Origin: Actinomycetes bacterium
GTDB taxonomy: Bacteria; Actinomycetota; Acidimicrobiia; Acidimicrobiales; RAAP-2
Assembly: GCA_021784205.1 (NCBI GenBank)
Contig: JAJXTB010000080.1
Location: forward strand, 1 to 13,012
Direction: 5' to 3'
Length of the DNA: 13,012 nucleotides
The translations under genes and the position numbers were made by a program. Under the pieces are notes generated by a model. That model did not search any database. It had not been told where the DNA came from and saw only the letters and a program-made list of their open reading frames with translations. This document shows, piece by piece, positions 6,255 to 13,012 of the stretch; position 1 is the first letter of the stretch, and every line of letters starts with the position of its first letter.

Positions 6255-7360
6255 CCGAACACCACGTCGCCACTCGAACCGCCGAGCCGGCTCCCGCCGG
6301 CGCACGCGTGAGCCTGGAGGGACTCGTTCGGACCTACGGCGCGACCCGGGCACTCGACGGGTTCTCCCTCGACATCGAACCCGGCGAGTTCGTGGCCTTG
6401 CTCGGCCCGTCGGGCTGTGGCAAGACGACCGCGCTGCGCGTGCTCGCGGGCTTCGAGCAACTGGATCGCGGGCGGGTGACCGTCGACGGCCGCGACGTCG
6501 GCAAGATCAGCGCCCAGCACCGCGACATGGGGATGGTCTTTCAGAGCTACTCGCTCTTTCCCAACATGAACGCCCTGAACAACGTGGCCTTCGGCCTGCG
6601 GATGCGCCACCAGCACGCGGCCCAGCGCCGCCAGAAGGCGGGTGAGCTCCTGGAGCTGGTGGGCCTGAGCGACCAGGCCCTCAAGTACCCCCACCAGATG
6701 TCGGGCGGCCAACAACAGCGCGTCGCCCTTGCCCGGGCCCTCGCGATCGAACCGCGGGTCCTGCTGCTCGACGAGCCGCTGTCGGCGCTCGACGCGAAGG
6801 TGCGCGCCGAGCTGCGCGACCAGATCCGTCAGCTGCAGCAGCGCCTCGCGATCACGACCGTCTTTGTCACCCACGACCAGGAAGAGGCGCTCTCGATGGC
6901 CGACCGGGTGTGCGTGATGTCCGCGGGTCGCGCCGAGCAGACGGCGACGCCCGCCACGCTCTACTCGCGCCCGACCACCCCCTTCGTCGCCGAATTCGTC
7001 GGCGTCTCGAGTCGCGTGCCGGTCGAGCCAACCGACGGATCGGTAACACTCTTTGGCGAGCGGTGCCCCGTGCGCCCGAGCGACGCCGGCGTGCCCGAGG
7101 GCGAGGTCGACGCGCTGCTGCGGCCCGAGGACGTCACCATCACCCTCGACGACACGGCCAAGCCCTTCGTCACCCACAAGAGCTTCCTCGGCGCGACCAC
7201 TCGGGTCATCATCCAGGTCGACGGCGTTGCGGTGCGAGTCGACGTTCGCAGCGACGTCGCCGCCGACATCGAGCTCGGGGCCCGGGTGCGGCCGTCGGTG
7301 GTCTCGCGCGACGTACTCCTGGCCCGGCGGGCCCCGGCGCGGTCCGTAACGGTCGACTAG
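6251..7360 (+). CDS. ABC importer ATPase with C-terminal TOBE-like domain (PotA/FbpC-like)
   Basis: The 369-residue cytoplasmic ATPase energises the importer formed with the preceding three genes. Walker A is GPSGCGKTT (52-60), the Q-loop is in MVFQSYSLFPNMN (about 95-107), and the signature is MSGGQQQRVALARA (150-163). Walker B is VLLLDEPLSALD (170-181), and the H-loop is FVTHDQEEAL (H208). After residue 240 a TOBE-like regulatory region follows, with the usual linker ATLYSRPTTPFVAEFVG and the LLRPEDVTI motif that marks PotA/MalK/FbpC proteins. All catalytic residues are intact. The GTG at 6251 is chosen because it overlaps the permease stop as GTGA and follows AGAAGGA at 6234-6240. The first 20 residues are a poorly conserved Ala/Pro-rich lead. 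No terminator hairpin is obvious after the stop. Confidence 0.92.
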   Translation: MTEHHVATRTAEPAPAGARVSLEGLVRTYGATRALDGFSLDIEPGEFVALLGPSGCGKTTALRVLAGFEQLDRGRVTVDGRDVGKISAQHRDMGMVFQSYSLFPNMNALNNVAFGLRMRHQHAAQRRQKAGELLELVGLSDQALKYPHQMSGGQQQRVALARALAIEPRVLLLDEPLSALDAKVRAELRDQIRQLQQRLAITTVFVTHDQEEALSMADRVCVMSAGRAEQTATPATLYSRPTTPFVAEFVGVSSRVPVEPTDGSVTLFGERCPVRPSDAGVPEGEVDALLRPEDVTITLDDTAKPFVTHKSFLGATTRVIIQVDGVAVRVDVRSDVAADIELGARVRPSVVSRDVLLARRAPARSVTVD

Positions 7361-7428
7361 GCCCGCCGCATCTCCCACGGCTTTCGCCCACCCGGCGACC
7401 ATGTCCACGAGACGGGTTCGCGAGTGTG

Positions 7429-7434
7429 TAACTT
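7429..7434 (+). promoter_or_regulatory. Possible -10 element before the Liv-type operon
   Basis: TAACTT preceded by TGTG (an extended -10 look) lies nine bases before the ATG of the LivG-like gene, which has no good ribosome binding site. This arrangement would give a nearly leaderless transcript. No -35 box is evident. It lies in the 83-base gap between the two importer operons. Confidence 0.3.
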
Positions 7435-7443
7435 AGGGCTGCA

Positions 7444-8220
7444 ATGGAATCAACCCGCGGTTCGTCACTGCTAGAGCTCGATCGCGTCTCCGTGCACTTC
7501 GGCGGGCTGCACGCGCTGCGCGACGTCTCGTTCTCGGTCGCCTCGGGCGAGATCGTCGGGTTGATCGGACCGAACGGCGCCGGCAAGACGACCGCCTTCA
7601 ACGTGGCGTGCGGCTTCGTCCGACCGTCCTCGGGCCACGTGCACTATCGCGCGGCCGGACGGTCCAACGTGCACCCGAGCGAGCTCGCGGGCATCGGCGT
7701 GGCACGCACGCTCCAGGGTGTCGGACTCTTCCCGCACTGCACGGTGCTCGAGAACGTGATGGCCGGCGGGCACATCCGCGCCGGCGGCGACTTCTTCACG
7801 AGCCTCTTCGCGCTGCCGCGCGGCGTGCGCAGCGAGCGAAGCCTGCGGGTGTCGGCGATGGCCATGCTCGAGCGACTCGGCGTGGCCAACGTCGCCGCCC
7901 AGATGCCCAGTGCCATCCCCTACGGCGTGGCCAAGAAGGTCTCGGTGGCGCGCGCACTGATGAGCGAGCCCAGCCTGTTGATGCTCGACGAGCCAGCGTC
8001 GGGACTCGACGAGGCCGAGCTCGAGGAGTTCTCGGCGCTGATCAGCGAGCTGCGATCCTCGATGGGTGTGCTGCTCGTCGAGCACGACATGGAGTTCGTG
8101 ATGCCCCTCGTGGACCGGTTGGTCGTGCTCAGCTTCGGCGAGGTCATCGCGACCGGCACGCCCGACGAGATTCGCGCCCACGAGGCCGTGATCGCCGCCT
8201 ACCTGGGAGTCGACGAATGA
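7444..8220 (+). CDS. Liv-type ABC importer ATPase 1 (LivG-like)
   Basis: The 258-residue cytoplasmic ATPase belongs to the branched-chain amino acid/amide (HAAT) importer class. Walker A is GPNGAGKTT (42-50), and the LivG-type stretch ARTLQGVGLFPHCTVLENVM is at 87-106. Walker B is LLMLDEPASGLD (178-189), and the H-loop is LVEHDMEFVM (H214). The ABC signature is unusual: it reads IPYGVAKKVSVARAL instead of the LSGGQ/LSYGQ core, so the usual serine and glutamine are replaced by proline and valine. Some LivG relatives are known with -PYG- here, so it may still function beside the canonical partner encoded next. It starts the second operon and overlaps the LivF-like gene by four bases (ATGA). Confidence 0.9.
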   Translation: MESTRGSSLLELDRVSVHFGGLHALRDVSFSVASGEIVGLIGPNGAGKTTAFNVACGFVRPSSGHVHYRAAGRSNVHPSELAGIGVARTLQGVGLFPHCTVLENVMAGGHIRAGGDFFTSLFALPRGVRSERSLRVSAMAMLERLGVANVAAQMPSAIPYGVAKKVSVARALMSEPSLLMLDEPASGLDEAELEEFSALISELRSSMGVLLVEHDMEFVMPLVDRLVVLSFGEVIATGTPDEIRAHEAVIAAYLGVDE

Positions 8221-8924
8221 TCCGTATCGACGGGCTCTCGGTCGCCTACGGCGCCGTCCAGGCACTTCGCGACGTCTCCTTCGAGACCGAGACCGGCGCC
8301 ATCACCGCCGTGCTCGGCGCCAACGGCGCCGGCAAGACGACGCTGCTGCGCACCATCAGCGGACTCGTCACGCCGCGCTCGGGCACCGTCTCACTCGACG
8401 ACGTGACCCTCACGGGCATGCGGACCGAGGACATCGTGCGCCGGGGCGTGGGCCACGTGCCCGAGGGGCGCGGAGTGATCGCCGAGTTCACCGTCGAGGA
8501 GAACCTTCGCCTGGGCGCCATGATCACCTCGACGTCCTTGCGCGACGGGCTCGCCCAGCAGTACGAGTGGTTCCCCGTGCTCGGCGAGCGGCGCAAGCAG
8601 GCGGCCGCGACCTTGTCGGGCGGCGAGCGCCAGATGCTCGCGATGGCGCGCGCGCTCATCGCCAAGCCGACGGTGCTGCTGCTCGACGAGCCGTCACTCG
8701 GCCTCGCGCCGCTCGTGACGGCCCAGCTGATGCACACCATCGCTGAGCTCTGCACGACGACCGGCCTGACGGTGATCTTGGTCGAGCAGAACGCGAAGTC
8801 GGCGCTTCGCATCGCGAGCCGCGCGGTCGTGCTGTACCTCGGTCGGGTGGTCGCCAACGACGCCGCCGCGGCGGTCGCCCAGGACGACCAGCTGCGCCAG
8901 TACTACCTCGGGATGGTGAAGTGA
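8217..8924 (+). CDS. Liv-type ABC importer ATPase 2 (LivF-like)
   Basis: The 235-residue ATPase partners the LivG-like protein. Walker A is GANGAGKTT (34-42), the LivF-typical segment GVGHVPEGRGVIAEFTVEEN is at 77-96, and the signature is LSGGERQMLAMARAL (133-147). Walker B is LLLDEPSLGLAP (154-165). The H-loop position carries glutamine in LVEQNA, as in LivF proteins generally. It ends QYYLGMVK, the standard LivF tail (...YLG...). The ATG at 8217 lies inside an ATGA overlap with the previous stop. The next gene starts on its stop codon, so the three genes look translationally coupled. Confidence 0.92.
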   Translation: MIRIDGLSVAYGAVQALRDVSFETETGAITAVLGANGAGKTTLLRTISGLVTPRSGTVSLDDVTLTGMRTEDIVRRGVGHVPEGRGVIAEFTVEENLRLGAMITSTSLRDGLAQQYEWFPVLGERRKQAAATLSGGERQMLAMARALIAKPTVLLLDEPSLGLAPLVTAQLMHTIAELCTTTGLTVILVEQNAKSALRIASRAVVLYLGRVVANDAAAAVAQDDQLRQYYLGMVK

Positions 8925-9823
8925 TGAGTTCGTTTCTCACGTCGCGCAACTTCGCCGACGTCCTCGGCGGGATCACCAACGGCGTGATCTACAGCCTCGT
9001 GGCGCTGAGCCTGGTGCTCGTGTGGCGCTCGACGAGGATCCTCAACTTCGCCCAGGGCGCGATGGCCATGATCGCGACCTACATCGGCTTCGCGGTGCTC
9101 GCACCCACGACCAGTTACTGGATCTCGATGGCGGTCGCGATCCTCAGTGGTCTCGTCATCGGCGGCGCCACCGAGCGGGTGATCGTCCGCGTCCTCTACG
9201 GCAAGCCCGAGATCAACCCGGTCGTGGCCATGGTCGGTTTCCTGCTCGTGCTCGAGTCGGTCGCGGCGGCCATCTGGTCGACGGCCTCGCGCGGACTGGC
9301 GACGCCGTTCTCGATGGTGGACTGGCAGCTCAACCACAAGCCCGTGGCGATGTCGCCCTTCGCGCTCTACGAGATCATCACCGCGGTCGTCGTGATGAGC
9401 GTGATCGCCGGGCTGTTCCAGTTCACCAAGCTCGGGCTGCGACTTCGCGCCGCCGCCCTCGCACCCGAGGTGTCGCGCCTGCTCGGGGTCCGGGTGGGCA
9501 GGATGCTGACCTTGGGCTGGATGCTCTCGAGCGCCGTCGGCGCGGTGACGGCGGTATTGGTGGCGTCGAACTACTTCACCGGGCTGACGCCCACGGCCAT
9601 GGACGGTGTCTTCGCCTTCGGCTTCATCGCCGCGGCGATCGGCGGCCTGGACAGCCCGGTCGGCGCGCTGCTGTCGGGTATCGCGCTCGGGGTCATCTTG
9701 CAGTTCGTGGGCGACTACCTGAACTCCAACGCCATCATCCTCGTGGCGCTGGGGATGCTCATCGTGTCGCTCATGGTTCGCCCGAACGGCGTGTTCACGC
9801 GCTCGGCCCAGAGGCGGGTGTGA
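8924..9823 (+). CDS. Liv-type ABC importer permease 1 (LivH-like)
   Basis: The 299-residue inner-membrane protein opens with the family pattern GGITNGVIYSLVALSLVLVW, then RSTRILNFAQGAMAMIATYI, where the N-F-A-Q-G-A/N-F motif is diagnostic of LivH. The coupling region is LGLRLRAAALAPEVSRLLGV, followed by RVGRMLTLGWMLSSAVGAV. Late motifs AFGFIAAAIGGLDSPVGALLSGI and MVRPNGVF match the LivH C-terminus. ATG at 8924 shares its A with the previous TGA. A GTG one codon earlier (8921) is an equal alternative that adds one residue. Together with LivM it should form the membrane channel. Confidence 0.9.
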   Translation: MSSFLTSRNFADVLGGITNGVIYSLVALSLVLVWRSTRILNFAQGAMAMIATYIGFAVLAPTTSYWISMAVAILSGLVIGGATERVIVRVLYGKPEINPVVAMVGFLLVLESVAAAIWSTASRGLATPFSMVDWQLNHKPVAMSPFALYEIITAVVVMSVIAGLFQFTKLGLRLRAAALAPEVSRLLGVRVGRMLTLGWMLSSAVGAVTAVLVASNYFTGLTPTAMDGVFAFGFIAAAIGGLDSPVGALLSGIALGVILQFVGDYLNSNAIILVALGMLIVSLMVRPNGVFTRSAQRRV

Positions 9824-11016
9824 TGCGCGGGGTTCGATCGAATCAGCGAGTCGTGGCCGGCACGGCCCTCGGCGTGGCGGCGGTGCTCGCCTCGATCCTC
9901 GGGGTCGGCACGGTTCGGGCGGCGACGGCCTTTTCCATCGCGTCGGTCGTACTGGTCGCCTGTGCGACGGTGCTCTCCTCGAGCGAGTTCCGCCACAACC
10001 ATCCGGTCGCGGCCCGGGCGGCGATCAGCCTGCTGGCCGTGGACGTCTCGATCGTGCTTACGGCCTTCTTCTCGGCGACGGTCGACGACAACCTGGCCAT
10101 CGGTGCGGCGATGTCGATCGTGCTGCTCGGCCTCTCGTTCCTCACCGGCTCCTCGGGGCAGATCTCGCTGGGCAACGGCGCCTTCATGGGGGTGGGCGCC
10201 TTCACGGTCGCGGTGTGGGCCAATCACCACCCGACGACGCCGATCGCCGTCGTGCTGATCTTGGCCGTGGTGGCCGGTGCCCTCGTGGGACTGCTGCTCG
10301 GGTTGCCCGCGACGCGCTTGCGCGGCCCCTACCTCGCGGGCATGACACTCGCCTTCTCGGTCGCCTTCGGCGCGGTCCTGAACCTCTTTGGCACCTGGAC
10401 CGGCGGGGACTCGGGCCTGCAGCTGCCCACCGCGGTGAACGCCCCGGCCTGGGTGCTGCACTTCTTCAAGGCCGGGACCTCGTCGCTCACCACCAACTCG
10501 GTCTGGCTCGTCGACATCACGATCGTCACGGCGGGCATCGCGCTGTTCTTCATGGCGAACCTCTTCGCGAGCCGCACCGGACGCGCCATGCGCCTCGTGC
10601 GCGACAACGACGTCGCGGCCGAGCTGGTCGGCATCTCGCTGCCGCGCGCGCGCGTGATCGCCTTCATCGTCTCGGCGTCCTACGCGGCGCTCGGCGGCGG
10701 GCTGTGGACGCTGATCAACAACGCGGTGACGCCGTCGACCTACGGGTTCGCCCTGTCGGTCACGATCCTCTCGCTGGTCGTGATCGGTGGCATCGGGACG
10801 ATACCGGGGGCCCTCATCGGCGGACTGATCTACGCCTTCGCCGCGAACGTGATCGCGTGGTTCACCGCGCACACCGGGCTCAACCCCCAGGGCAACGTCG
10901 CGAGCCAGCTCAACGGGATCATCTTCGGCGGCCTGCTGGTGCTGACGATCCTGTTCGCGCCTACCGGTATCGCGGGCTTCGTGCGTCGGCGTTTCGCGGC
11001 GTGGCGCGCGAGGTGA
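9823..11016 (+). CDS. Liv-type ABC importer permease 2 (LivM-like)
   Basis: The 397-residue membrane protein has LivM hallmarks: SGQISLGNGAFMGVGAFTVA (111-130), LGLPATRLRGPYLAGMTLAF, and the coupling segment RLVRDNDVAAELVGISLPRA, continuing RVIAFIVSASYAALGGGLW. Near the C-terminus it reads VVIGGIGTIPGALIGGLIYA, the usual L-x-x-G-G-x-G-x-x-x-G-P/A-x-x-G-A motif. The first about 85 residues add two or three hydrophobic segments before the core, longer than the minimal form. The ATG at 9823 shares its A with the LivH stop. The frame is open far upstream, but that part only shadows LivH. It is followed by a 104-base gap before the binding-protein gene. Confidence 0.92.
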   Translation: MRGVRSNQRVVAGTALGVAAVLASILGVGTVRAATAFSIASVVLVACATVLSSSEFRHNHPVAARAAISLLAVDVSIVLTAFFSATVDDNLAIGAAMSIVLLGLSFLTGSSGQISLGNGAFMGVGAFTVAVWANHHPTTPIAVVLILAVVAGALVGLLLGLPATRLRGPYLAGMTLAFSVAFGAVLNLFGTWTGGDSGLQLPTAVNAPAWVLHFFKAGTSSLTTNSVWLVDITIVTAGIALFFMANLFASRTGRAMRLVRDNDVAAELVGISLPRARVIAFIVSASYAALGGGLWTLINNAVTPSTYGFALSVTILSLVVIGGIGTIPGALIGGLIYAFAANVIAWFTAHTGLNPQGNVASQLNGIIFGGLLVLTILFAPTGIAGFVRRRFAAWRAR

Positions 11017-11017
11017 A

Positions 11018-11046
11018 TTGCCTCGGCCGACCCGACCGTCTAAGTT
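11018..11046 (+). promoter_or_regulatory. Weak candidate promoter before the LivJ-like gene
   Basis: TTGCCT (11018-11023) and TAAGTT (11041-11046) are separated by exactly 17 bases. Each matches only three of six consensus positions. A separate promoter would explain the 104-base gap here, whereas all other genes in the operon overlap. Binding proteins are often made in excess of their membrane partners. Confidence 0.3.
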
Positions 11047-11120
11047 CAGGATCGGGCTTACGCGCTAGTAAGTAAGAGAAGGAACAGACCATCGGAAACG
11101 GTGGAGGGGGGAGACAAACC

Positions 11121-12473
11121 ATGGAGGTACGACGCACACGTCGTCTGACGATTACTGGCTCAGCGCTGGCGCTGAGTCTCAGTCTGGTCACGATGGGGGC
11201 ATCGATGGGAACGGCGGGGGCTTCGACGAAGGCACCCAAGGTCCCAGGAGTGACCGCGAAGCAGGTGACCATCGGTGCGACCGTGCCACTGACCGGCATC
11301 GCGTCCCAGGGCTATAGCGAGGTCGCCAAGGCCGCCAACGCGGTCTTCACGTGGGTGAACCAGCACGGCGGGATCAATGGCCGAACCATCAAGTACGTGA
11401 TGAAGGACGACTGCTACGGCACCCCGGGCTTCGGTTGCACCGGCAACCCGAACACCGTGGCCCAGACCAAGGCGCTGCTCGCGCTGCCGGTCTTTGCGAC
11501 CGTCGGCTCGCTCGGCACGCCGACCCAGGACTCGGTGCGCGCACTGCTGAAGGCCAACCACGTGCCCCAGCTGTTCGTGAACTCCGGCTCCAAGGATTGG
11601 AACAACCCCAAGACCTATCCGGGCCTGTTCGGCTGGCAGACCAGCTACACGGTCGAGAGCAAGATCCTGGGTCAGTACCTGAACCAGCACTTCGCGAACC
11701 AGAAGACGTGCTTCTTGGGCCAGAACGACGACTTCGGCGCTGACGGCCTGCTCGGGCTGAACTACGTCGGGATCAACCCGGCCGACTCGGTCATGTACGA
11801 CGTCGCGGGCCTGGTGACCGGCGGCGCGGGCTACTTCACGCCGTTCATCCAGAAGTTCCAGTCTGACGGTTGCAAGGTCGTCGTGCTCGACACGATTCCC
11901 GACGCGACCGACGCCGCGCTCGGTAACGCACTCGCGCTTGGCTACTCGCCGCAGTGGGTCATCTCGAGCGTCGGTGCGGACCCGGTGACGGTCGACGCAC
12001 CCTTCGCGGGCAAGCCGTTCCCGGACCCCGAGATCGGCGCCATCTCGTTTGACTACCTGCCCGCGTCCTCGGACACCTCGGTGTGGAACGGCTGGATGCG
12101 TACGGTGATGGCCAACGACAAGACCGACTTCCCGAACTTCACGTCCTCTACGCCCCTCGACGGCAACATGGAGTACGGGATCGGCTGGGGCGTCGCCTTC
12201 GTCGAGGCGCTGAAGGCTGCGGGGCGCAACTTCACCCGCGCGAGCTTCTTGCACACGCTTACCACGACGTCGTTCCAGACGCCGGCGCTCGTGCCGCTGC
12301 GCTACACGGCAACGAACCACCAGGGACTGAACGGCGGCTACATCATCAAGATCACGAGTGCCTCGACGTCGGGCGTGCTCGACCGTACCGTCTACACGAC
12401 CGGTTCGACCAAGTCGAGCCCGATCGTCGTGAGCTCGAAGTTGAGCACGGCGATCCCGGCCTGGCTGCAGTAA
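11121..12473 (+). CDS. Liv-type substrate-binding protein (LivJ-like, Peripla_BP_6 type)
   Basis: The 450-residue exported protein has the start MEVRRTRRLTITGSALALSL, a hydrophobic core to about residue 27, and a likely cleavage near GTAGA-STKA. No lipobox cysteine is present. The mature part begins VTAKQVTIGATVPLTG, the standard opening of type 1 HAAT binding proteins. It continues NAVFTWVNQHGGINGRTIKY (the canonical 'x-N-x-x-GGINGR' motif) and then VNSGSKDWNN, a binding-cleft region. CFLGQNDDFGADGL matches the family's 'Y-x-x-DFG-x-G' inter-domain segment. Four cysteines in the mature chain (DDC, FGC, KTC, DGC) could form disulfides outside the cell, which is an inference. The ligand is unknown; members of the family bind amino acids, amides, short carboxylates and aromatic acids. 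A purine-rich ribosome binding site (GGAGGGGGGAG, about 11102-11112) precedes the ATG. Confidence 0.9.
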   Translation: MEVRRTRRLTITGSALALSLSLVTMGASMGTAGASTKAPKVPGVTAKQVTIGATVPLTGIASQGYSEVAKAANAVFTWVNQHGGINGRTIKYVMKDDCYGTPGFGCTGNPNTVAQTKALLALPVFATVGSLGTPTQDSVRALLKANHVPQLFVNSGSKDWNNPKTYPGLFGWQTSYTVESKILGQYLNQHFANQKTCFLGQNDDFGADGLLGLNYVGINPADSVMYDVAGLVTGGAGYFTPFIQKFQSDGCKVVVLDTIPDATDAALGNALALGYSPQWVISSVGADPVTVDAPFAGKPFPDPEIGAISFDYLPASSDTSVWNGWMRTVMANDKTDFPNFTSSTPLDGNMEYGIGWGVAFVEALKAAGRNFTRASFLHTLTTTSFQTPALVPLRYTATNHQGLNGGYIIKITSASTSGVLDRTVYTTGSTKSSPIVVSSKLSTAIPAWLQ

Positions 12474-12497
12474 CCAGCACCAACCAACGATCACAGT

Positions 12498-12535
12498 CAA
12501 CGACGCGCCCCGGCTTCGGCCGGGGCGCGTCGTTG
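12498..12535 (+). terminator. Strong hairpin ending the Liv-type operon
   Basis: A perfect 17-bp stem (CAACGACGCGCCCCGGC and its complement) closes on a TTCG tetraloop, 25 bases after the stop of the LivJ-like gene. No T run follows, which is common for terminators in high-G+C actinobacteria. Bases 12483-12490 (ACCAACGA) are a second complement of the right arm's outer part and could compete for pairing. Confidence 0.85.
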
Positions 12536-12552
12536 GTTCCGGACCCGCGAGG

Positions 12553-12619
12553 GTTGTGCACAACGTGGGGATTGACCGTGGTCACCTGGTGCACAACTAG
12601 GCACTGGTCGGTGGATAAC
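12553..12619 (-). promoter_or_regulatory. Cluster of DnaA-box-like 9-mers
   Basis: Read on the minus strand there are three boxes in one orientation: TTGTGCACA (12563-12555), TTGTGCACC (12596-12588) and TTATCCACC (12618-12610). Each differs by one or two bases from the known boxes TTGTCCACA or TTATCCACA. The first lies in the 12-bp palindrome GTTGTGCACAAC (12553-12564). Start-to-start spacings are 33 and 22 bases, both multiples of 11, so all sit on one face of the helix. A weaker match (CGTGGTCAC, 12577-12585) falls in the same register. DnaA binding is inferred. A repressor with TGTGCACA half-sites is the main alternative. Confidence 0.45.
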
Positions 12620-12905
12620 GGGTGAATTCCGGGGCAAAAGTTCTCGATTTCCCCGTTTGACGGCCCGCACCCCTTTCGCTCGCCGCCCCGCTTTGGCACA
12701 GTGATCCTTGTAGTTCACGGAGTACCGGTCGACGATCGGCGAAACCGCGAGGGGACGTCGACGGAGGGGCGAGGGACCTCGAAAGAGGGACGGAGCCACT
12801 TACCGGGCGGTGGGGTTCGGCCCACCGTTCGCACGACGAATGCCGTGAACACCGCCGTCACACGGTGGCCCGTCCGACACGGGTTAGCGCGAGACGTGCC
12901 TTCGG

Positions 12906-12951
12906 AGACCCCGAGAGGCTGGAGGGCTTGCCCACTGGTCACTCGGGGTCT
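12906..12951. repeat. Inverted repeat with nested small hairpin
   Basis: AGACCCCGAG (12906-12915) is the exact complement of CTCGGGGTCT (12942-12951). In RNA the stem can extend by a G-U, a G-C and a C-G pair to about 12903-12954. The 26-base loop contains GGGC-TT-GCCC (12923-12932). It could be a transcript-ending or RNA-folding element. The lack of a T tract leaves its role open. Confidence 0.6.
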
Positions 12952-12953
12952 TC

Positions 12954-13005
12954 GGCTTTCCGGGGTGAACCCCATCGCTGGCTTTCCGGGGTGAACCCCA
13001 TCGCT
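12954..13005. repeat. Perfect 26-bp tandem duplication
   Basis: Two identical 26-base units, GGCTTTCCGGGGTGAACCCC plus ATCGCT, lie head to tail at 12954-12979 and 12980-13005. Each contains the short inverted repeat GGGGT-GA-ACCCC. There is no spacer between units, and the seven bases left after the second copy (CGAGCTG) do not begin a third. The lack of a spacer rules out a CRISPR array. Confidence 0.9.
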
Positions 13006-13012
13006 CGAGCTG

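Larger units (their letters stand above)
12620..13012. other. Structured stretch with no recognisable gene
   Basis: Short open frames exist on both strands, but their products are compositionally odd (Arg, Pro, Thr, Gly rich) without any motif I recognise. I see no tRNA, rRNA, tmRNA or RNase P RNA signature. A 7-bp hairpin, CGGTGGG-GTTCGG-CCCACCG, lies at 12808-12827. Further to the right come a long inverted repeat and a 26-bp tandem duplication, listed separately. The stretch could be the leader of a gene or an RNA starting to the right of the window. Confidence 0.4.

Noticed and set aside
9715..10872. Minus-strand frame (385 codons) opposite LivH/LivM
   Set aside because: Its product is almost entirely Arg, Asp, Glu, Gly and His; it is the mirror of two well-recognised membrane protein genes.
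11160..12563. Minus-strand frame (467 codons) opposite the LivJ-like gene
   Set aside because: Composition shadow of a convincing plus-strand gene, and it runs through that gene's terminator hairpin.
12715..12975. Minus-strand small protein of 86 residues
   Set aside because: It spans the tandem repeat unit and the hairpins, has no good ribosome binding site and an Arg/Pro/Thr-rich product; more likely non-coding DNA that happens to be open.
12701..12994. Plus-strand small protein of 97 residues
   Set aside because: Same structured region, odd composition, no recognisable motif, and its last part only translates the repeat.
12954..13005. CRISPR array
   Set aside because: The two 26-bp units are directly adjacent with no spacer, and no cas gene is present.
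12540..13012. Known structural RNA such as RNase P RNA, tmRNA or SRP RNA
   Set aside because: None of the conserved core sequences I know for these RNAs appear on either strand.

Overview
The window has the high G+C content (by eye, well above 60% in the transporter genes), GTG/ATG starts with 1-14 base gene overlaps, and Sec-type but non-lipoprotein binding proteins of a high-G+C actinobacterium. The style of the transporter proteins would fit the Acidimicrobiia or a neighbouring deep actinobacterial lineage. That placement is an inference from sequence feel, not from a marker gene.

Region 1 (1-1740) is an accessory patch. It holds the 3' end of an IS481-like transposase running in from the left edge and a truncated IS30-like transposase on the minus strand. 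It also carries a complete HepT/MntA-type (type VII) toxin-antitoxin operon on the minus strand, whose antitoxin has an extra N-terminal XRE helix-turn-helix. This operon sits between two 24-bp direct repeats (22 of 24 identical), so it looks like a discrete cassette.

Region 2 (1741-3296) holds a RibD-C/dihydrofolate-reductase-like reductase gene with a strong ribosome binding site, and a DUF1905 gene on the minus strand broken by a single-base deletion in a G run. Two stretches here show no convincing gene.

Region 3 (3297-7360) is a complete four-gene importer operon of the polyamine/iron/aminoethylphosphonate superfamily type: binding protein, two EAA-motif permeases, and a PotA/FbpC-like ATPase with a C-terminal regulatory domain. 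Region 4 (7444-12473) is a complete Liv-type (HAAT) importer in the order LivG-, LivF-, LivH-, LivM-, LivJ-like, ending in a very strong hairpin. The substrates of the two systems cannot be read from sequence.

Region 5 (12540-13012) is non-coding as far as I can see but structured. It has a row of DnaA-box-like 9-mers spaced in multiples of 11 bp, a GC-rich stretch with hairpins, a long inverted repeat, and a perfect head-to-tail 26-bp duplication at the right edge. It may be the leader, or an origin-like region, of whatever lies to the right.

I did not find a clearly new multi-gene system. The best candidates for a second look are the repeat-bounded XRE-MntA/HepT cassette and the helically phased DnaA-box-like cluster with the structured DNA beside it.
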